From PMG-095 sp037200885 (lineage in GTDB: Bacteria; Myxococcota_A; Polyangia; Polyangiales; Polyangiaceae), in assembly GCA_037200885.1 (NCBI GenBank), contig JBBCIN010000001.1, positions 1,178,001 to 1,242,000 on the forward strand: a stretch of DNA of 64,000 bases, written 5' to 3'. The notes below the pieces were generated by a model, which searched no databases, was not told where the DNA came from, and worked only from the letters and a program-made list of their open reading frames with translations. The translations under genes and the position numbers were made by a program. Positions 19,717 through 28,895 of the stretch are shown piece after piece. How positions within the stretch are numbered: the stretch's first letter is position 1; each line of letters starts with the position of its first letter.

Positions 19717-19750
19717 GCGCAGGGATAGTACGGAACTGCTGCGCGCGCTG

Positions 19751-20040
19751 CTAGCGCTTCGAAGACGAGACCTTGACCAGCGCAGCGAGCAGCGCGCTTT
19801 CCGGCGCATGGGGCAGCTCGGGCGAGCGCCGTGCGACGACGCCGTGCGGGCGAATCAGCGAAGCGCCGCTCGTCCCGATCGCGAATGCTTGCTGGACGGC
19901 TTCTCGGTGCCTGCCCATTCGTCGGGCCGCGCGGCCCAGGGCAGCTCGTCGCCAGCGCCGAGCACTGCGGCCGAGCGATAGATCTGGCCAAACTCCATGG
20001 CGTCGTCGTCGAGGATGATCGCCACCGACCACCTTCCCGT
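19751..20040 (-). pseudogene. Decayed FAD-dependent aromatic monooxygenase, C-terminal part
   Basis: Two pieces in different frames match the end of PheA/TfdB-type flavin monooxygenases. One frame (about 20030-19870) gives DDDAMEFGQIYRSAAVLG followed by ELPWAARPDEWAG, the region after the FAD-binding DG motif. The other (about 19885-19751) gives IGTSGASLIRPHGVVARRS and a typical short tail. The segment normally between them (about 60-90 residues with the RAPHxW motif) is deleted, and the N-terminal two thirds are absent. It lies between the metallophosphoesterase and the NADPH oxidase gene. The identification rests on remembered family patterns, not a search. Confidence 0.55.
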
Positions 20041-20275
20041 TGATCGCGAAGGTGGTCGGCGAAGCGACCCATCCCTCGTCGGAGGTGACCTTCGAACGCG
20101 GCCTCGATTGCGTGATCGGGGGCATTGCGGTGCGCCTGGGCGGGACGTCCGGGGGCGGCCGGCGCCGGTAAATTCGAGCTCACAGGCCAAGTCCCCGCAA
20201 ATAGCCAATCGAGCGCGGGGACCTTGGCAGAATACTCATTGATTGGCATGCTTCCCGCCATCAAGGTTCGAGCCG

Positions 20276-22309
20276 GTGGCACAGAACTCTCGCAGGCATG
20301 ATCCGCTCGGGGTGCCGCCGTCATCGCGACCGGCGCGCTCACTCGATCCCCGTCTGTTGGAGTCGTTGTCGCGTGCCTTCACGGGCCATGCCGGCTCGGA
20401 CCAACTGATCGACGCCGGCGATCTGCAACGCGCGCTCCGCATTCGCAGCGAATTTTTGGCTCAGCGCATGCTGTCGATTCTAGACCGCGATGGCGACGGA
20501 CGAGTCAGTCGCGACGAGTTTTTGGCCGCCGTGCGTCGGCTCGTCTTTGGTAGCGCGCGCGACAAACTCCGGCTCGCGTTTCAGATTCACGATTTGGACG
20601 GCAATGGTCGGATCGAGCCCGAAGAAATTCGGCGCATGATTGCCATGAACCTCGACGAGGAAGCTGGCTCCGACGCCTCGGGCGTGCACTCGACCCGGCG
20701 GCGTGAAGTGAGGGTCCATGAGCTCACGAATTTGCTCTTGTCGACCGCCGACGACGACGGCAACCAGAGTCTCTGTTTCGAAGAGTTCGAGCGGATCACC
20801 GCTGGAGATCCACAACTGTTCGAGCTGATTTCGAAGAGCGAAGCGTGTTGGCTCATGCCCGACGCCGAGCTCTTGAGTCAGGCGAAGTCGAGCGCCAATT
20901 GGCGACTCCGGCTGCGCCGACTCGCGGAGAATCGCCTGTCTTTGGTGGTATTTTTCGCGCTGCTCGCCATCGCCAACGTGTCACTATTCGTGACCAGCGC
21001 TCTGCGCTACCGGGATCAGGGCCCGTGGTTGATGTTGGCGCACGGCGCGGGTGGCTGCCTCAATCTGGACGGCGCGCTCGTGCTCGTGCCCGTAATGCGT
21101 CGCATCTTGCACTGGGCGCGCTTGACTGCAGTCGGCAGGCTATTGCCACTCGATGATGCTTTGCTGATTCATCGCGTGTTGGGCGTGAGCCTGTTCTTTC
21201 TCGGCCTCGTGCACGCAGCCGCGCATTTCGCGAACTACTCCTTGCATGCTGGAATTTGGCTCTCGCTCACACAAACGGCTGCCGGTAAAAGCGGCCTTTT
21301 GCTCCTGCTCGTGTCGGCGGTGATGTGGGGGTTCTCGCTCTCACGGATCCGCAAGCGTGGCCGTTTCGAGCTCTTCTATTTCGCGCATTTCGCCTACGTT
21401 GCCTGGTTTGCGCTGGCGTTGCTGCATGGTCCGCGGTTCTACAAATTCGCGGTCTTGCCGCTTTTGGCCTTCGGCTTCGAGTGGCTGCTGCGCCGGCGGC
21501 GACGCGTACACGTGAGCCGGATGCTTTTTCTGTCGGGCCTGAATTCGGGTGTGACCCGGCTCGAGATCGAGTGCCCGCCGGGCTTCCGGCAGCGCCCCGG
21601 CGACTACGCATTTCTGCGAATCCCGCGCTTGGCTCGCTACGAGTGGCATCCGTTCACCATCAGCAGCGCGCCGGGCAGTGAAAGGCTGTGTTTCCACGTC
21701 CGCTCCGAGGGTGATTGGACGAAGTCACTGCGGCGGATGGCCGATGATCGCGCTGCCTTGGAGGAGGTCATCGTCAACATCGACGGACCGTTCGGCACGC
21801 CGAGTCGCAGCATATTCGGCGCGCGCTATGCCGTTTTGGTCGGCGCTGGGATCGGCGTCACGCCCTTCGCCAGCGTGCTCGAGAACATGGTCGCGCGTGC
21901 CTACGCCGGCGAAAATCAGCTGGGGAAGCTGTATTTCTTCTGGCTGAACCGCGACTCGCGCTCGTTCGAGTGGTTCGCCGAGCTCTTGTTGCGGGTCGAG
22001 CAGACGGATCATCGGCAGCTGGTGGACATCCAAATCTGCATGACCGGCGGACGCGGCAACATCGCGGCACTGGCGCTGAATCTCGCGCGCAACCTGTCGC
22101 ACGAGATCGGAAAGCCCGACTGGGTAACTGGCCTTCGCACGCAAACGCGCGTCGGCGCACCCGACTTCGATTATGAGCTTTCCGCGATCGCGGCGCGTCA
22201 CGCACCCGAGCCGGTGGACGTGTTCTTTTGCGGGCCTCCGGGCTTGGGTCGCAAGCTCTCCGCCAGCTGTCGGCGCCTGGCACTGCGTTTTCATCAAGAG
22301 GTGTTCTAG
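20276..22309 (+). CDS. EF-hand NADPH oxidase / ferric-reductase-like flavocytochrome (NOX5-like)
   Basis: 677 residues from GTG 20276, which has AAGG 9 bases upstream; TTG 20243 is an alternative that adds 11 residues. Three EF-hand loops occupy about 70-81 (DRDGDGRVSRDE), 106-117 (DLDGNGRIEPEE) and 159-170 (DDDGNQSLCFEE). Six membrane helices follow (about 220-410) with bis-haem histidines His299/His313 and His371/His384, spaced 14 and 13 residues as in eukaryotic NOX enzymes. The FAD motif is HPFTISSAP (458 on), then DGPFGTPSR, the nucleotide motif GAGIGVTPFASVL (523 on) and FFCGPPG near the end; the protein terminates in Phe. It should pass electrons from NADPH across the membrane to oxygen or ferric iron, switched by calcium. 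The gene is alone. Confidence 0.9.
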   Translation: MAQNSRRHDPLGVPPSSRPARSLDPRLLESLSRAFTGHAGSDQLIDAGDLQRALRIRSEFLAQRMLSILDRDGDGRVSRDEFLAAVRRLVFGSARDKLRLAFQIHDLDGNGRIEPEEIRRMIAMNLDEEAGSDASGVHSTRRREVRVHELTNLLLSTADDDGNQSLCFEEFERITAGDPQLFELISKSEACWLMPDAELLSQAKSSANWRLRLRRLAENRLSLVVFFALLAIANVSLFVTSALRYRDQGPWLMLAHGAGGCLNLDGALVLVPVMRRILHWARLTAVGRLLPLDDALLIHRVLGVSLFFLGLVHAAAHFANYSLHAGIWLSLTQTAAGKSGLLLLLVSAVMWGFSLSRIRKRGRFELFYFAHFAYVAWFALALLHGPRFYKFAVLPLLAFGFEWLLRRRRRVHVSRMLFLSGLNSGVTRLEIECPPGFRQRPGDYAFLRIPRLARYEWHPFTISSAPGSERLCFHVRSEGDWTKSLRRMADDRAALEEVIVNIDGPFGTPSRSIFGARYAVLVGAGIGVTPFASVLENMVARAYAGENQLGKLYFFWLNRDSRSFEWFAELLLRVEQTDHRQLVDIQICMTGGRGNIAALALNLARNLSHEIGKPDWVTGLRTQTRVGAPDFDYELSAIAARHAPEPVDVFFCGPPGLGRKLSASCRRLALRFHQEVF

Positions 22310-22960
22310 AACCAATGCCGTTCACTCGAGACGTCGAGTGCGGTGCGACGCGAGGTCGTTGTACGGCGCCGAGCGAGCCCGGGTTCGCCCGGTGGGTAGC
22401 TCGGCGGCGATCCTGGGTGGGTCGCCAACTATCCAACGTGGGCCGAAGTTCGAGCCGCGGTCGGTCGCCGATGCCGCGCGTTTCGTGCGCGCCGAAATCC
22501 TCGAGTGAACGGTATTGAGTTCTAGGACGCTTCCGAGCCGGCCACCGATCGCGCCAGTCGGGCAGCGCGGGGTTCCGGAACGGTGTGTGGCCCGAGCGAC
22601 TGGATCCCAGCGAAAAAAGTTAGAATCGGCGTCGATCGCCGCGCTGGCGGGGGGCACGGCCCGCGATGCGGGCGTTGGTCGAGCGGGTGTGACGCTTTGC
22701 CCGTGACAGTCGGCCGCGATCGTGGCCGAGCTGCGGAAGGATGGGACCGAGGCGGTTTGCCGCGCAACCCGGCTCGGAAGCGATGGATTGATTGCGGACG
22801 CCCCGCAAACACCCAAGTTTGGAGTTCACCACTCAGTTCGAACTAGAAGGATCATCGCTCATGATTCGGCGAAGTGGGGCGCTGGTACACTAGCTGCAAG
22901 GGCTCGCCTCAATCCGCGAACTGCCTCGCGGTCCTGTCAAAATCCGAGGGAGTCTTAATC
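22310..22960 (+). other. Long intergenic region without recognised gene
   Basis: About 650 bases between the NADPH oxidase and the Cys-rich protein gene. Short open frames exist on both strands but none has a plausible start, composition or family pattern. GAGGGA at about 22946-22951 is the ribosome binding site of the next gene, and TGGTACACTAGC near 22883 could contain its -10 box. Confidence 0.4.
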
Positions 22961-23830
22961 ATGAGTGTACGAATCACGTCCGCCCTGTCCGCGTTTGCTT
23001 TGTTGTCGGGTGTCTTGTTGCTTCCGCATACCGCGCACGCAAAGGCGCTCGACCAATGCGGCGGCGTGTACCTGACCGCTGATTCCCAATGCGAATTCAA
23101 GCCAATTCAGGATTGCCAGACGACCTGCTCGACCACGTCCGTGGAGCAGGTTTGCGCGCAAAAGACTTACAGCATGTGCACCGACATGTGCTCGACGACC
23201 GATATCACGAGCTGTACGAAGACGCATTCTGACTCCTGCTCGAAGGAGTGCAGCACCATCACCGAAAAGAGCTCGCACGAGGTCTGTGTTAGTGAGTGCT
23301 CCGACAGCTGCACGTCGACTGCTGAGTCCGATCATCACTTCGGGGGCGACCACGGCAAATGCGAAGCGAGCTGTTCGCACGACTGCAATGCAAAGTGCGA
23401 CACCTGTAGCACGACCGACCAAACTACCGACTGTGAAACTAAGTGTATGAGCGTGACCGAGAGCGAGTGCACCGAAGAAGTAAATCGAGACTGCACTCTC
23501 AACTGTCAGACGGACAATTACGAGAGCTGTCAGACCGATACCGTGAATACTTGCAATACGACTTGCAAGGACAAGGGCGGCGCGTTGTTCTGCGACGGGC
23601 AGTTCATCGGGACTAGCGATTTGCAGGCTTGTGCCAACCAGCTTGCGGATGAGTTCAATTTCGATATCGACGTGACTGTGCACGCGGCCGTGACGGCAAC
23701 GGAGAACAACACGAAGAGCTCGACCAAGTGTTCGTTCAGCCCGCCCACGCGCGGCGGTAATGGTGCCATGGCCCTCGGCGCCTTGGCCGCCCTTGGAGTC
23801 GTGCTGAGCCGTCGTCGTCGCCGCGCCTGA
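22961..23830 (+). CDS. Cys-rich secreted protein with MYXO-CTERM-like tail
   Basis: 289 residues from ATG 22961, with GAGGGA about 10 bases before it. Signal peptide to about residue 27 (PHTAHA-K). The core (about 35-205) holds over 30 cysteines as C-x3-C pairs alternating with Ser/Thr/Asp-rich spacers (for example CSTTDITSCTKTHSDSC, CTLNCQTDNYESCQ), a degenerate repeat of about 8-18 residues. A His/Gly patch (SDHHFGGDHGK) could bind metal. The C-terminus is TKCSFSPP, then a hydrophobic helix AMALGALAALGVVL and SRRRRRA, the pattern of the MYXO-CTERM sorting signal. It is probably processed and anchored at the cell surface. The fold is unknown; all the cysteines are likely disulfide-bonded or metal-bound. 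Confidence 0.75.
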   Translation: MSVRITSALSAFALLSGVLLLPHTAHAKALDQCGGVYLTADSQCEFKPIQDCQTTCSTTSVEQVCAQKTYSMCTDMCSTTDITSCTKTHSDSCSKECSTITEKSSHEVCVSECSDSCTSTAESDHHFGGDHGKCEASCSHDCNAKCDTCSTTDQTTDCETKCMSVTESECTEEVNRDCTLNCQTDNYESCQTDTVNTCNTTCKDKGGALFCDGQFIGTSDLQACANQLADEFNFDIDVTVHAAVTATENNTKSSTKCSFSPPTRGGNGAMALGALAALGVVLSRRRRRA

Positions 23831-23861
23831 TCTGCGCTGCTTCCTAACTCGCGTGCGAATG

Positions 23862-23894
23862 AAACCGCCGCTTTCAGGCTGAAGGCGGCGGTTT
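23862..23894 (+). terminator. Strong bidirectional intrinsic terminator
   Basis: AAACCGCCGC (23862-23871) pairs with GCGGCGGTTT (23885-23894). The inside also pairs (TTCAG with CTGAA), giving a nearly unbroken stem of about 15 bp with a tiny loop, flanked by A-rich and T-rich ends. It lies 32 bases after the Cys-rich protein gene. Confidence 0.85.
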
Positions 23895-23988
23895 TCGTCT
23901 GGTGCGTCGGAAATAAACCCATTGCGGCGATCCCAATTGGCGGGCAACGATCGGCTCCGAGCTACCTTCGCTCGAAGAGACCGCGTCG

Positions 23989-24633
23989 ATGAAGCCCGCA
24001 TCCCCAGGCAGCCTGCCGCTGGCACTCTTGTGCGTGAGCTGCTCGCCCACGATTTACTCGTTTCACACCGCACCCCATAAGATCTGCAGCGGCGATCACG
24101 TCACGCTCGATTGGAATGCGTCGAACCGCGGCACGATCACCGCGCTGCCGTCGCAGGCCACTCCGGGGGCGGTGCCGGCCAAGGGGACCGCTTCGGTCGC
24201 GCCTAACGCGAGCGCGCGCTTTCATCTCGAAGTTTCGAACCTGTGGGGTTCGGCTGGTAGTGACGCCGATGTAGAGGTGCTCGCCGGTCGTTCGCTGGCC
24301 ATCGGCCAATCGGTGGCCGACCCTTCTGCGAGCTGCGTCGGCAGTGCACTCTCGGTCACAGCGCTGGCACCCGCAGACGCCTGGAGCGCCCGTGCGGTCG
24401 TGGGCGGCATCACCACGCTCGCCGAAGACAAGCATCGCTACCAGATCGAGCACGCGGGGGTGAAGATCGAGCTCGCGCCAGGGGAGGTATCCCAGGCGTT
24501 CAAGGGTACGCCGGTCGCGGGAGCGTGGGCGTTGTCTCTGACGCTTTTCGATGGCGAAAAGTGCGGCAGCCAGAGCGTGCCGCACAATCTCGGGATTCAA
24601 CTGGTCGCTGCTTGCAGCACTGGAGCACCATGA
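23989..24633 (+). CDS. Small lipoprotein of unknown function
   Basis: 214 residues. A lipoprotein leader ends LLCVSC (Cys at about 18). The mature part is predominantly beta by its alternation (VTLDWNASNRGTITALP, ARFHLEVSNLWGSAG), reminiscent of an Ig-like or Big-type sandwich, but no family is recognised. Its TGA overlaps the ATG of the phosphoesterase gene (ATGA at 24630-24633), so translation of the two is coupled and a joint role is likely, perhaps as accessory or anchor of the enzyme. Confidence 0.6.
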   Translation: MKPASPGSLPLALLCVSCSPTIYSFHTAPHKICSGDHVTLDWNASNRGTITALPSQATPGAVPAKGTASVAPNASARFHLEVSNLWGSAGSDADVEVLAGRSLAIGQSVADPSASCVGSALSVTALAPADAWSARAVVGGITTLAEDKHRYQIEHAGVKIELAPGEVSQAFKGTPVAGAWALSLTLFDGEKCGSQSVPHNLGIQLVAACSTGAP

Positions 24634-25988
24634 ACCGACAAGAATTGCACGACCGCGTCGATACCATCGTCATCGTCATGATGGAAAACCGCTCCTTCGA
24701 CCACCTGCTCGGGACCATGTGCCAGTCGCAATTCGGTGGGCGCACGGACATCGATGGTGTCAAATCGCTGTTCGAACCGAGCCTCGCCAATCCGGCAAGT
24801 GACGGTACCGTGGTCTTTCCGTTCATCACGAAAGACGGCCCGCTGACGAACGACTTGCCCCACGAACGTGACTTCGTCGCGATCCAACTCGCGCCTTCCA
24901 ACATCACTGGTGGCCCGACCATGACCGGCTTCGTCAAAGCATACGAGAAGGCAACCGGTACGAGCGGCGTGAACGATCCGCCACCGATGGGCCTGTTGAC
25001 CCCCGCGGATTTGCCGACGACGAGCTTTTTGGCGCGGGAATACGCGGTGTGTGACCGCTGGTTCGCGCCCATCCCCGCGTCTACACAGCCGAACCGGCTG
25101 ATGGCAATCAGCGGCTTCACCGAGCGGGACAACACTATCTCCGGGCTGCTCCCCAATCAGGAAACGCTTTTTCAGTGGCTGGACGCGCACCAGGTTCGCT
25201 GGCGGGTGTATTCGGCAGGCCTGTCGTTCTTTACGCTGATGCCCAGAATGTGGCCGGAATTGTTGACCGATCGCTTTCGGCGCCTGCCCGCGCTTTCCTT
25301 CGATTTCGTGCATGAGCCAGACGCCACTCGGCCGAGCGTGATCGTCATCGAGCCGGACTACGAGGACTCGCCCGTTCATCTCAGCGGTCACGCCAGCGAC
25401 AACCATCCGCCCCTGCCGATGTCCTTCGGCGAAGCATTCGTTCGCCAGGTGTACGAGGCGTTGACCTCGAACCCCAGCCGCTGGCAGCGCACGGTGCTGG
25501 TGGTGACCTACGACGAGCACGGCGGCTTCCATGATCACGTGCCGCCCCTTCAGGTGCAATGCCCCCCGCCGCCCGGAGCGCACTACCCGCCTTTCGAAAC
25601 AACGGGTGTGCGGGTCCCGGCCATCGTCGCATCTCCGCTGGTTCAGCGTGGCGTGGCCAAGCACGCCAACCTCGATCACACGTCGATCCTCGCGTTGCTC
25701 GCCGAGCGCTTCGGTCAACCGGGGGAAACGTACTCGCCGGCGGTCGCCGCGCGTACCAATGCCGGCATCGGCTCGGTCTCCGCCGTTCTGGACTCGGGCC
25801 CGCCGCGCAGTGATGTCCCGCACATCTCGGCCTCAGGCATCGCCGCTGCGGCATCGCTCAAGACCTGGTCCGAGCCTGTCAACGCGATGAGCAACTCGTT
25901 CGCGACCGCGATCGAGCAATTCGCGCAAGCGCACGGAAACGATGCTCTCGCCAAATATCCCGAGATCTCCCACTGGCTCTCACCTTGA
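24630..25988 (+). CDS. Phosphoesterase family protein (phospholipase C / acid phosphatase type)
   Basis: 452 residues from the ATG overlapping the preceding lipoprotein stop. It begins with the hallmark IVIVMMENRSFDHLLG (metal and nucleophile region) and has DRWFAPIPASTQPNR, VIEPDYEDSP, GEAFVRQVYEAL and VVTYDEHGGFHDHVPP with the C-terminal metal ligands, then GVRVPAIVASPLV. These are the blocks of the bacterial phospholipase C/AcpA family (PF04185). No signal peptide or Tat motif is visible at this start, so it may act in the cytoplasm or be exported with its partner. Substrate (phospholipid or phosphomonoester) cannot be told from the sequence. Confidence 0.87.
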   Translation: MNRQELHDRVDTIVIVMMENRSFDHLLGTMCQSQFGGRTDIDGVKSLFEPSLANPASDGTVVFPFITKDGPLTNDLPHERDFVAIQLAPSNITGGPTMTGFVKAYEKATGTSGVNDPPPMGLLTPADLPTTSFLAREYAVCDRWFAPIPASTQPNRLMAISGFTERDNTISGLLPNQETLFQWLDAHQVRWRVYSAGLSFFTLMPRMWPELLTDRFRRLPALSFDFVHEPDATRPSVIVIEPDYEDSPVHLSGHASDNHPPLPMSFGEAFVRQVYEALTSNPSRWQRTVLVVTYDEHGGFHDHVPPLQVQCPPPPGAHYPPFETTGVRVPAIVASPLVQRGVAKHANLDHTSILALLAERFGQPGETYSPAVAARTNAGIGSVSAVLDSGPPRSDVPHISASGIAAAASLKTWSEPVNAMSNSFATAIEQFAQAHGNDALAKYPEISHWLSP

Positions 25989-26127
25989 AAACGCCTTGGA
26001 GCCCTGAGCGCGCGACACGCGGGGCGCGCTCGTGGCTCACCTGTGCCAGTTGCGCGCGCTCGCCATGGAAAAAATGCCTGGTGCCGCCGTTGAGACCTGT
26101 GGCATTGCTCTTGCTTTAGGCGACCTC

Positions 26128-27006
26128 ATGGCACCGCGCGTCGAGTCCTTGAATCGGTTCTGGTGGTGCGCTCTCGCCGTGCCTCTGTTGGCGGCGTGCG
26201 GAGGAACTTTTGCAACCGGTCCCGACTCGGGCGGAAGTTCGGCGGCCGGTGCCGGCGTCGCAGGTGACGCGAGCGGCGGGGCGGGTGACGCGAGCGGCGG
26301 GGCGTCTGCCGGCGCGGCGGGCGCGTCCTGCTCGTATGAAGGACAGACCTATGCTGACGGCACACGATTCCCGGCTAGCGACGGCTGTAACAGCTGCTCC
26401 TGCCAAGCCGGACTTGTGACCTGCACGCTGCTCGGATGTCAAAACCAGTGCGCCCCTTTGCAGGACCAATACGCGGCCGCGCTCAAGCGAGCCAAGGCGT
26501 GCGACCCGACGCAAGCGGATCAGTGCACCGCATCAGCTTCAGGGACTGTCTCGTGCGGTTGCTCGACCCCCGTGAATGCGAACAATACGGCAGCGCTCAG
26601 TGAGCTGTCGGAGCTGGCAAACCAGGTCACGCCCGAATGCATTACCCCTTGTCTGCCGTGCACTGCGCCTGGCGTGGCAACGTGTACGCCGGCAGGCAGC
26701 TGTGAAAGTGGGCCGCCTAGCGACCGGGGGATCTCTTGCAAGGTGGGCGGTGTCGTGTACCCGAGCGGCGCGACCGGGATTCCGGACCCGATCAGCTGCA
26801 ATAAATGCAGCTGTGACAATGGGCAGCTGGGTTGCACGGACGCAGCCTGCCCGCTCGAATGCCCGGCCGGAACCAAGTACGGCACGCAATGCGTACAATG
26901 CGGACCCACCGATGCTTGCCTGGTGATCGAACACGCGTGTCTGCCTATGTGCAGCGATACCTGCGGCAGCTGCCAGGACGGCATCTGCCGCCAATTCTGC
27001 GGCTAG
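26128..27006 (+). CDS. Cys-rich lipoprotein with VWC-like modules
   Basis: 292 residues from ATG 26128, giving a leader with lipobox VPLLAAC (Cys about 24), followed by a Gly/Ala/Ser linker with a repeated GGAGDAS unit. Two Cys-rich modules follow. The first, near 65-100, is SCSYEGQTYADGTRFPAS then CNSCSCQAG; the second, near 205-240, is SCKVGGVVYPSGATGIPDP then CNKCSCDNGQLGC. Both have the C...C-x-C pattern of von Willebrand factor C-like domains. The end is again dense in Cys. Surface exposure and protein or polysaccharide binding are inferred only. The gene stands alone. Confidence 0.65.
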   Translation: MAPRVESLNRFWWCALAVPLLAACGGTFATGPDSGGSSAAGAGVAGDASGGAGDASGGASAGAAGASCSYEGQTYADGTRFPASDGCNSCSCQAGLVTCTLLGCQNQCAPLQDQYAAALKRAKACDPTQADQCTASASGTVSCGCSTPVNANNTAALSELSELANQVTPECITPCLPCTAPGVATCTPAGSCESGPPSDRGISCKVGGVVYPSGATGIPDPISCNKCSCDNGQLGCTDAACPLECPAGTKYGTQCVQCGPTDACLVIEHACLPMCSDTCGSCQDGICRQFCG

Positions 27007-27097
27007 CTGAGCGGCGGAAGCTGTTCCCGACTGGTACGATGGGGCCAGGGCGGAGAGGGATTGGGCAGCGTTCGCCACGCGTGTAAAGTACTCGCCC

Positions 27098-27524
27098 ATG
27101 CAGCTCGTTCATCTCTATCTGAACTTCCCCGGCACCACCAAGCAGGCGTTCCAATTCTACGAGACGGTCTTCGGCACCAAGATCGCCATGATCCAGACGT
27201 TCGGCGAAGCGTCGTTCATGCCCAACGTGCCGGAGGCGGCCAAGGACAAGATCGTGCATGTCCAATTGCCGATCACCGAAGCGTGTCACTTGATGGGTAG
27301 TGACGTGGTCGAAGGCTTTGGCCCCCCCCGCCATCTTCGGCAACAACTTCCACGTCTCCGTGGTCGCGAACGACAAGGCCGAGGCTGATCGCGTGTTTGC
27401 TGCGCTCAGCGGCTCGGGCGCGGTCACCATGCCGCTCGCGAACGCCCCGTGGGGTCCCTACTTCGGCATGTGCGTCGATGGCTTCGGCATCCATTGGATG
27501 GTGAGCCTGCCGACGCCCGTGTAA
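27098..27524 (+). pseudogene. PhnB-like VOC protein, frame broken in a C8 tract
   Basis: The first frame (27098-27326) encodes MQLVHLYLNFPGTTKQAFQF and ends correctly up to VVEGFGPP. The second frame (27326-27524) continues AIFGNNFHVSVVANDKAEAD to WGPYFGMCVDGFGIHWMVS, the normal C-terminus. The join falls in eight consecutive C residues at 27322-27329; seven would give one uninterrupted protein of about 142 residues, the family's usual length. Members resemble glyoxalase-fold proteins of unknown substrate. The two halves are otherwise undamaged, so this is a very recent mutation, a phase-variable tract or an assembly error. Confidence 0.8.
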
Positions 27525-27575
27525 CGGACGCACCACTGAGGGTGGCGCGTGCGTGTCCGAGTCTAAGTACGCGCT

Positions 27576-28895
27576 TTAACCGCGCGCGCGCCGACGACGG
27601 AGGAGCAGCGCTCCAATCCCGGCGGCGAGCAGGCCCGCGAGGGGTCCGGGTGCGGAGTGTCCGGCGGCGCTGATCGAGCAGCCAGACGAGTTGCGGTTGA
27701 AATCATCGCCAGAGCTCGCGCCGCTGCTGCCGGCCACGGATCCCGGCGAGCCGCTGGTTGCGGGAGAACTCCCGCCGGATGCGGAGGCACCACCGGCGCC
27801 AGTCGTCGCGCCGGCAGTGCCGGGAGTCCCAGCCACTCCGTTGCTGCCCGCAGTGGAAGTGCCTGAGCCGCCATTCGCGGCGCCGCTGGCGCTCGGTGCG
27901 CCGGCGCTCGGTGCGCCGCCGTTGTTGGCAACGCCGCCCGCTCCGCTCGAGTTGCCCGCGCCGCCCGCGCCACCGCTGCTCGACGCACCGCCGGTGCTCG
28001 TGGTGCTGAGGCCACAAGCGCCCGTGGGTTTGTCGAGCCCCAGGAAGGTGACGACCTTGCTGTATAGGGTGGGATTGACGGTCTCCAGATCGTGCTTCTG
28101 GCTGCTGGGACCGAGGTTAGTCTCTAGTCGGATATTCCCGGCGGTGTCCTTGTACACCTTGCGAGTCCACCCGGTTGGTGCCCCGGTCCCCGCCGTGCCG
28201 GCGTCCAGGCCCGCGAGGTTTTGCCACTGCGCTGCCACCGCCGGGAGCCAGCCGTTGAAGTTGTACTCGTCGCCGCCGCCGACCCATTGCTGAGAGCACG
28301 GGTAGGTGCCGTTCCAGGTAAAGGCTTTGCGCGCGATGTCTCCCCAATATTTGCCGTCGGTGCTCGGCGGAGACGAACTGCACTTGGTACAGCTGGTGTC
28401 GCCCGAGGGCCAGCCTCCGGCGGGAAATCCGGGCATCGCCGAGCCGCCGACGAAGACGTCCGGGTAAATCGCAAGCAGCGTATTGGTCATGCAGCCGCCC
28501 GAAGACATGCCTGCCGCGAAGACTCTGGTCTTGTCCGCTTTCTTGTTCGTGACGACATAATCGACCATCTTCACGATGGCTGCTTTGTCGCCGTCGCGGC
28601 TCGCGCTCGAATCGAAGCAGTTCTTACCCGCGTCCGGGGCGATCAGGTAGAACCCGTTGGCATCAGCGGCGGAGTCGAACCAACCGTGTACGGTTGACGA
28701 GTGCCCCGAACACATGTGGATCACGACCAGGATCGCGGGCGATGCGGCCGGCGTGGTTGGCGTGTAGAGATCCCCTTGGAGGGTGGCGCCGAAAGGGGCG
28801 CTGTTCGCCCAGCTCCCTGCGTGTGCCCCCGTGGCGAGGAGCAGCCCAGCGTTCATCGTCAAGAGAGCGGCAACGTGATATCGATATCGGGTCAT
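27576..28895 (-). CDS. Secreted PHB-depolymerase-like / CE1-type esterase with MYXO-CTERM-like tail
   Basis: 439 residues. Signal peptide ends GAHA-G (about 27). The alpha/beta hydrolase domain (about 30-295) has the oxyanion HMCSGHSSTVHGW segment and lipase box G-M-Ser131-S-G in AAGMSSGG, followed by YPDVFVGGSAMPG; this is the polyhydroxybutyrate depolymerase/feruloyl-acetylxylan esterase superfamily. A Gly/Ala/Ser linker of about 110 residues leads to SSGCSISA, a hydrophobic helix and RRRRARG, a MYXO-CTERM-like anchor. Several Cys suggest disulfides. With GH11 and GH12 enzymes elsewhere in the window, removal of ester groups from plant polysaccharides is plausible; polyester hydrolysis is the alternative. 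Confidence 0.83.
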   Translation of the reverse strand: MTRYRYHVAALLTMNAGLLLATGAHAGSWANSAPFGATLQGDLYTPTTPAASPAILVVIHMCSGHSSTVHGWFDSAADANGFYLIAPDAGKNCFDSSASRDGDKAAIVKMVDYVVTNKKADKTRVFAAGMSSGGCMTNTLLAIYPDVFVGGSAMPGFPAGGWPSGDTSCTKCSSSPPSTDGKYWGDIARKAFTWNGTYPCSQQWVGGGDEYNFNGWLPAVAAQWQNLAGLDAGTAGTGAPTGWTRKVYKDTAGNIRLETNLGPSSQKHDLETVNPTLYSKVVTFLGLDKPTGACGLSTTSTGGASSSGGAGGAGNSSGAGGVANNGGAPSAGAPSASGAANGGSGTSTAGSNGVAGTPGTAGATTGAGGASASGGSSPATSGSPGSVAGSSGASSGDDFNRNSSGCSISAAGHSAPGPLAGLLAAGIGALLLRRRRARG

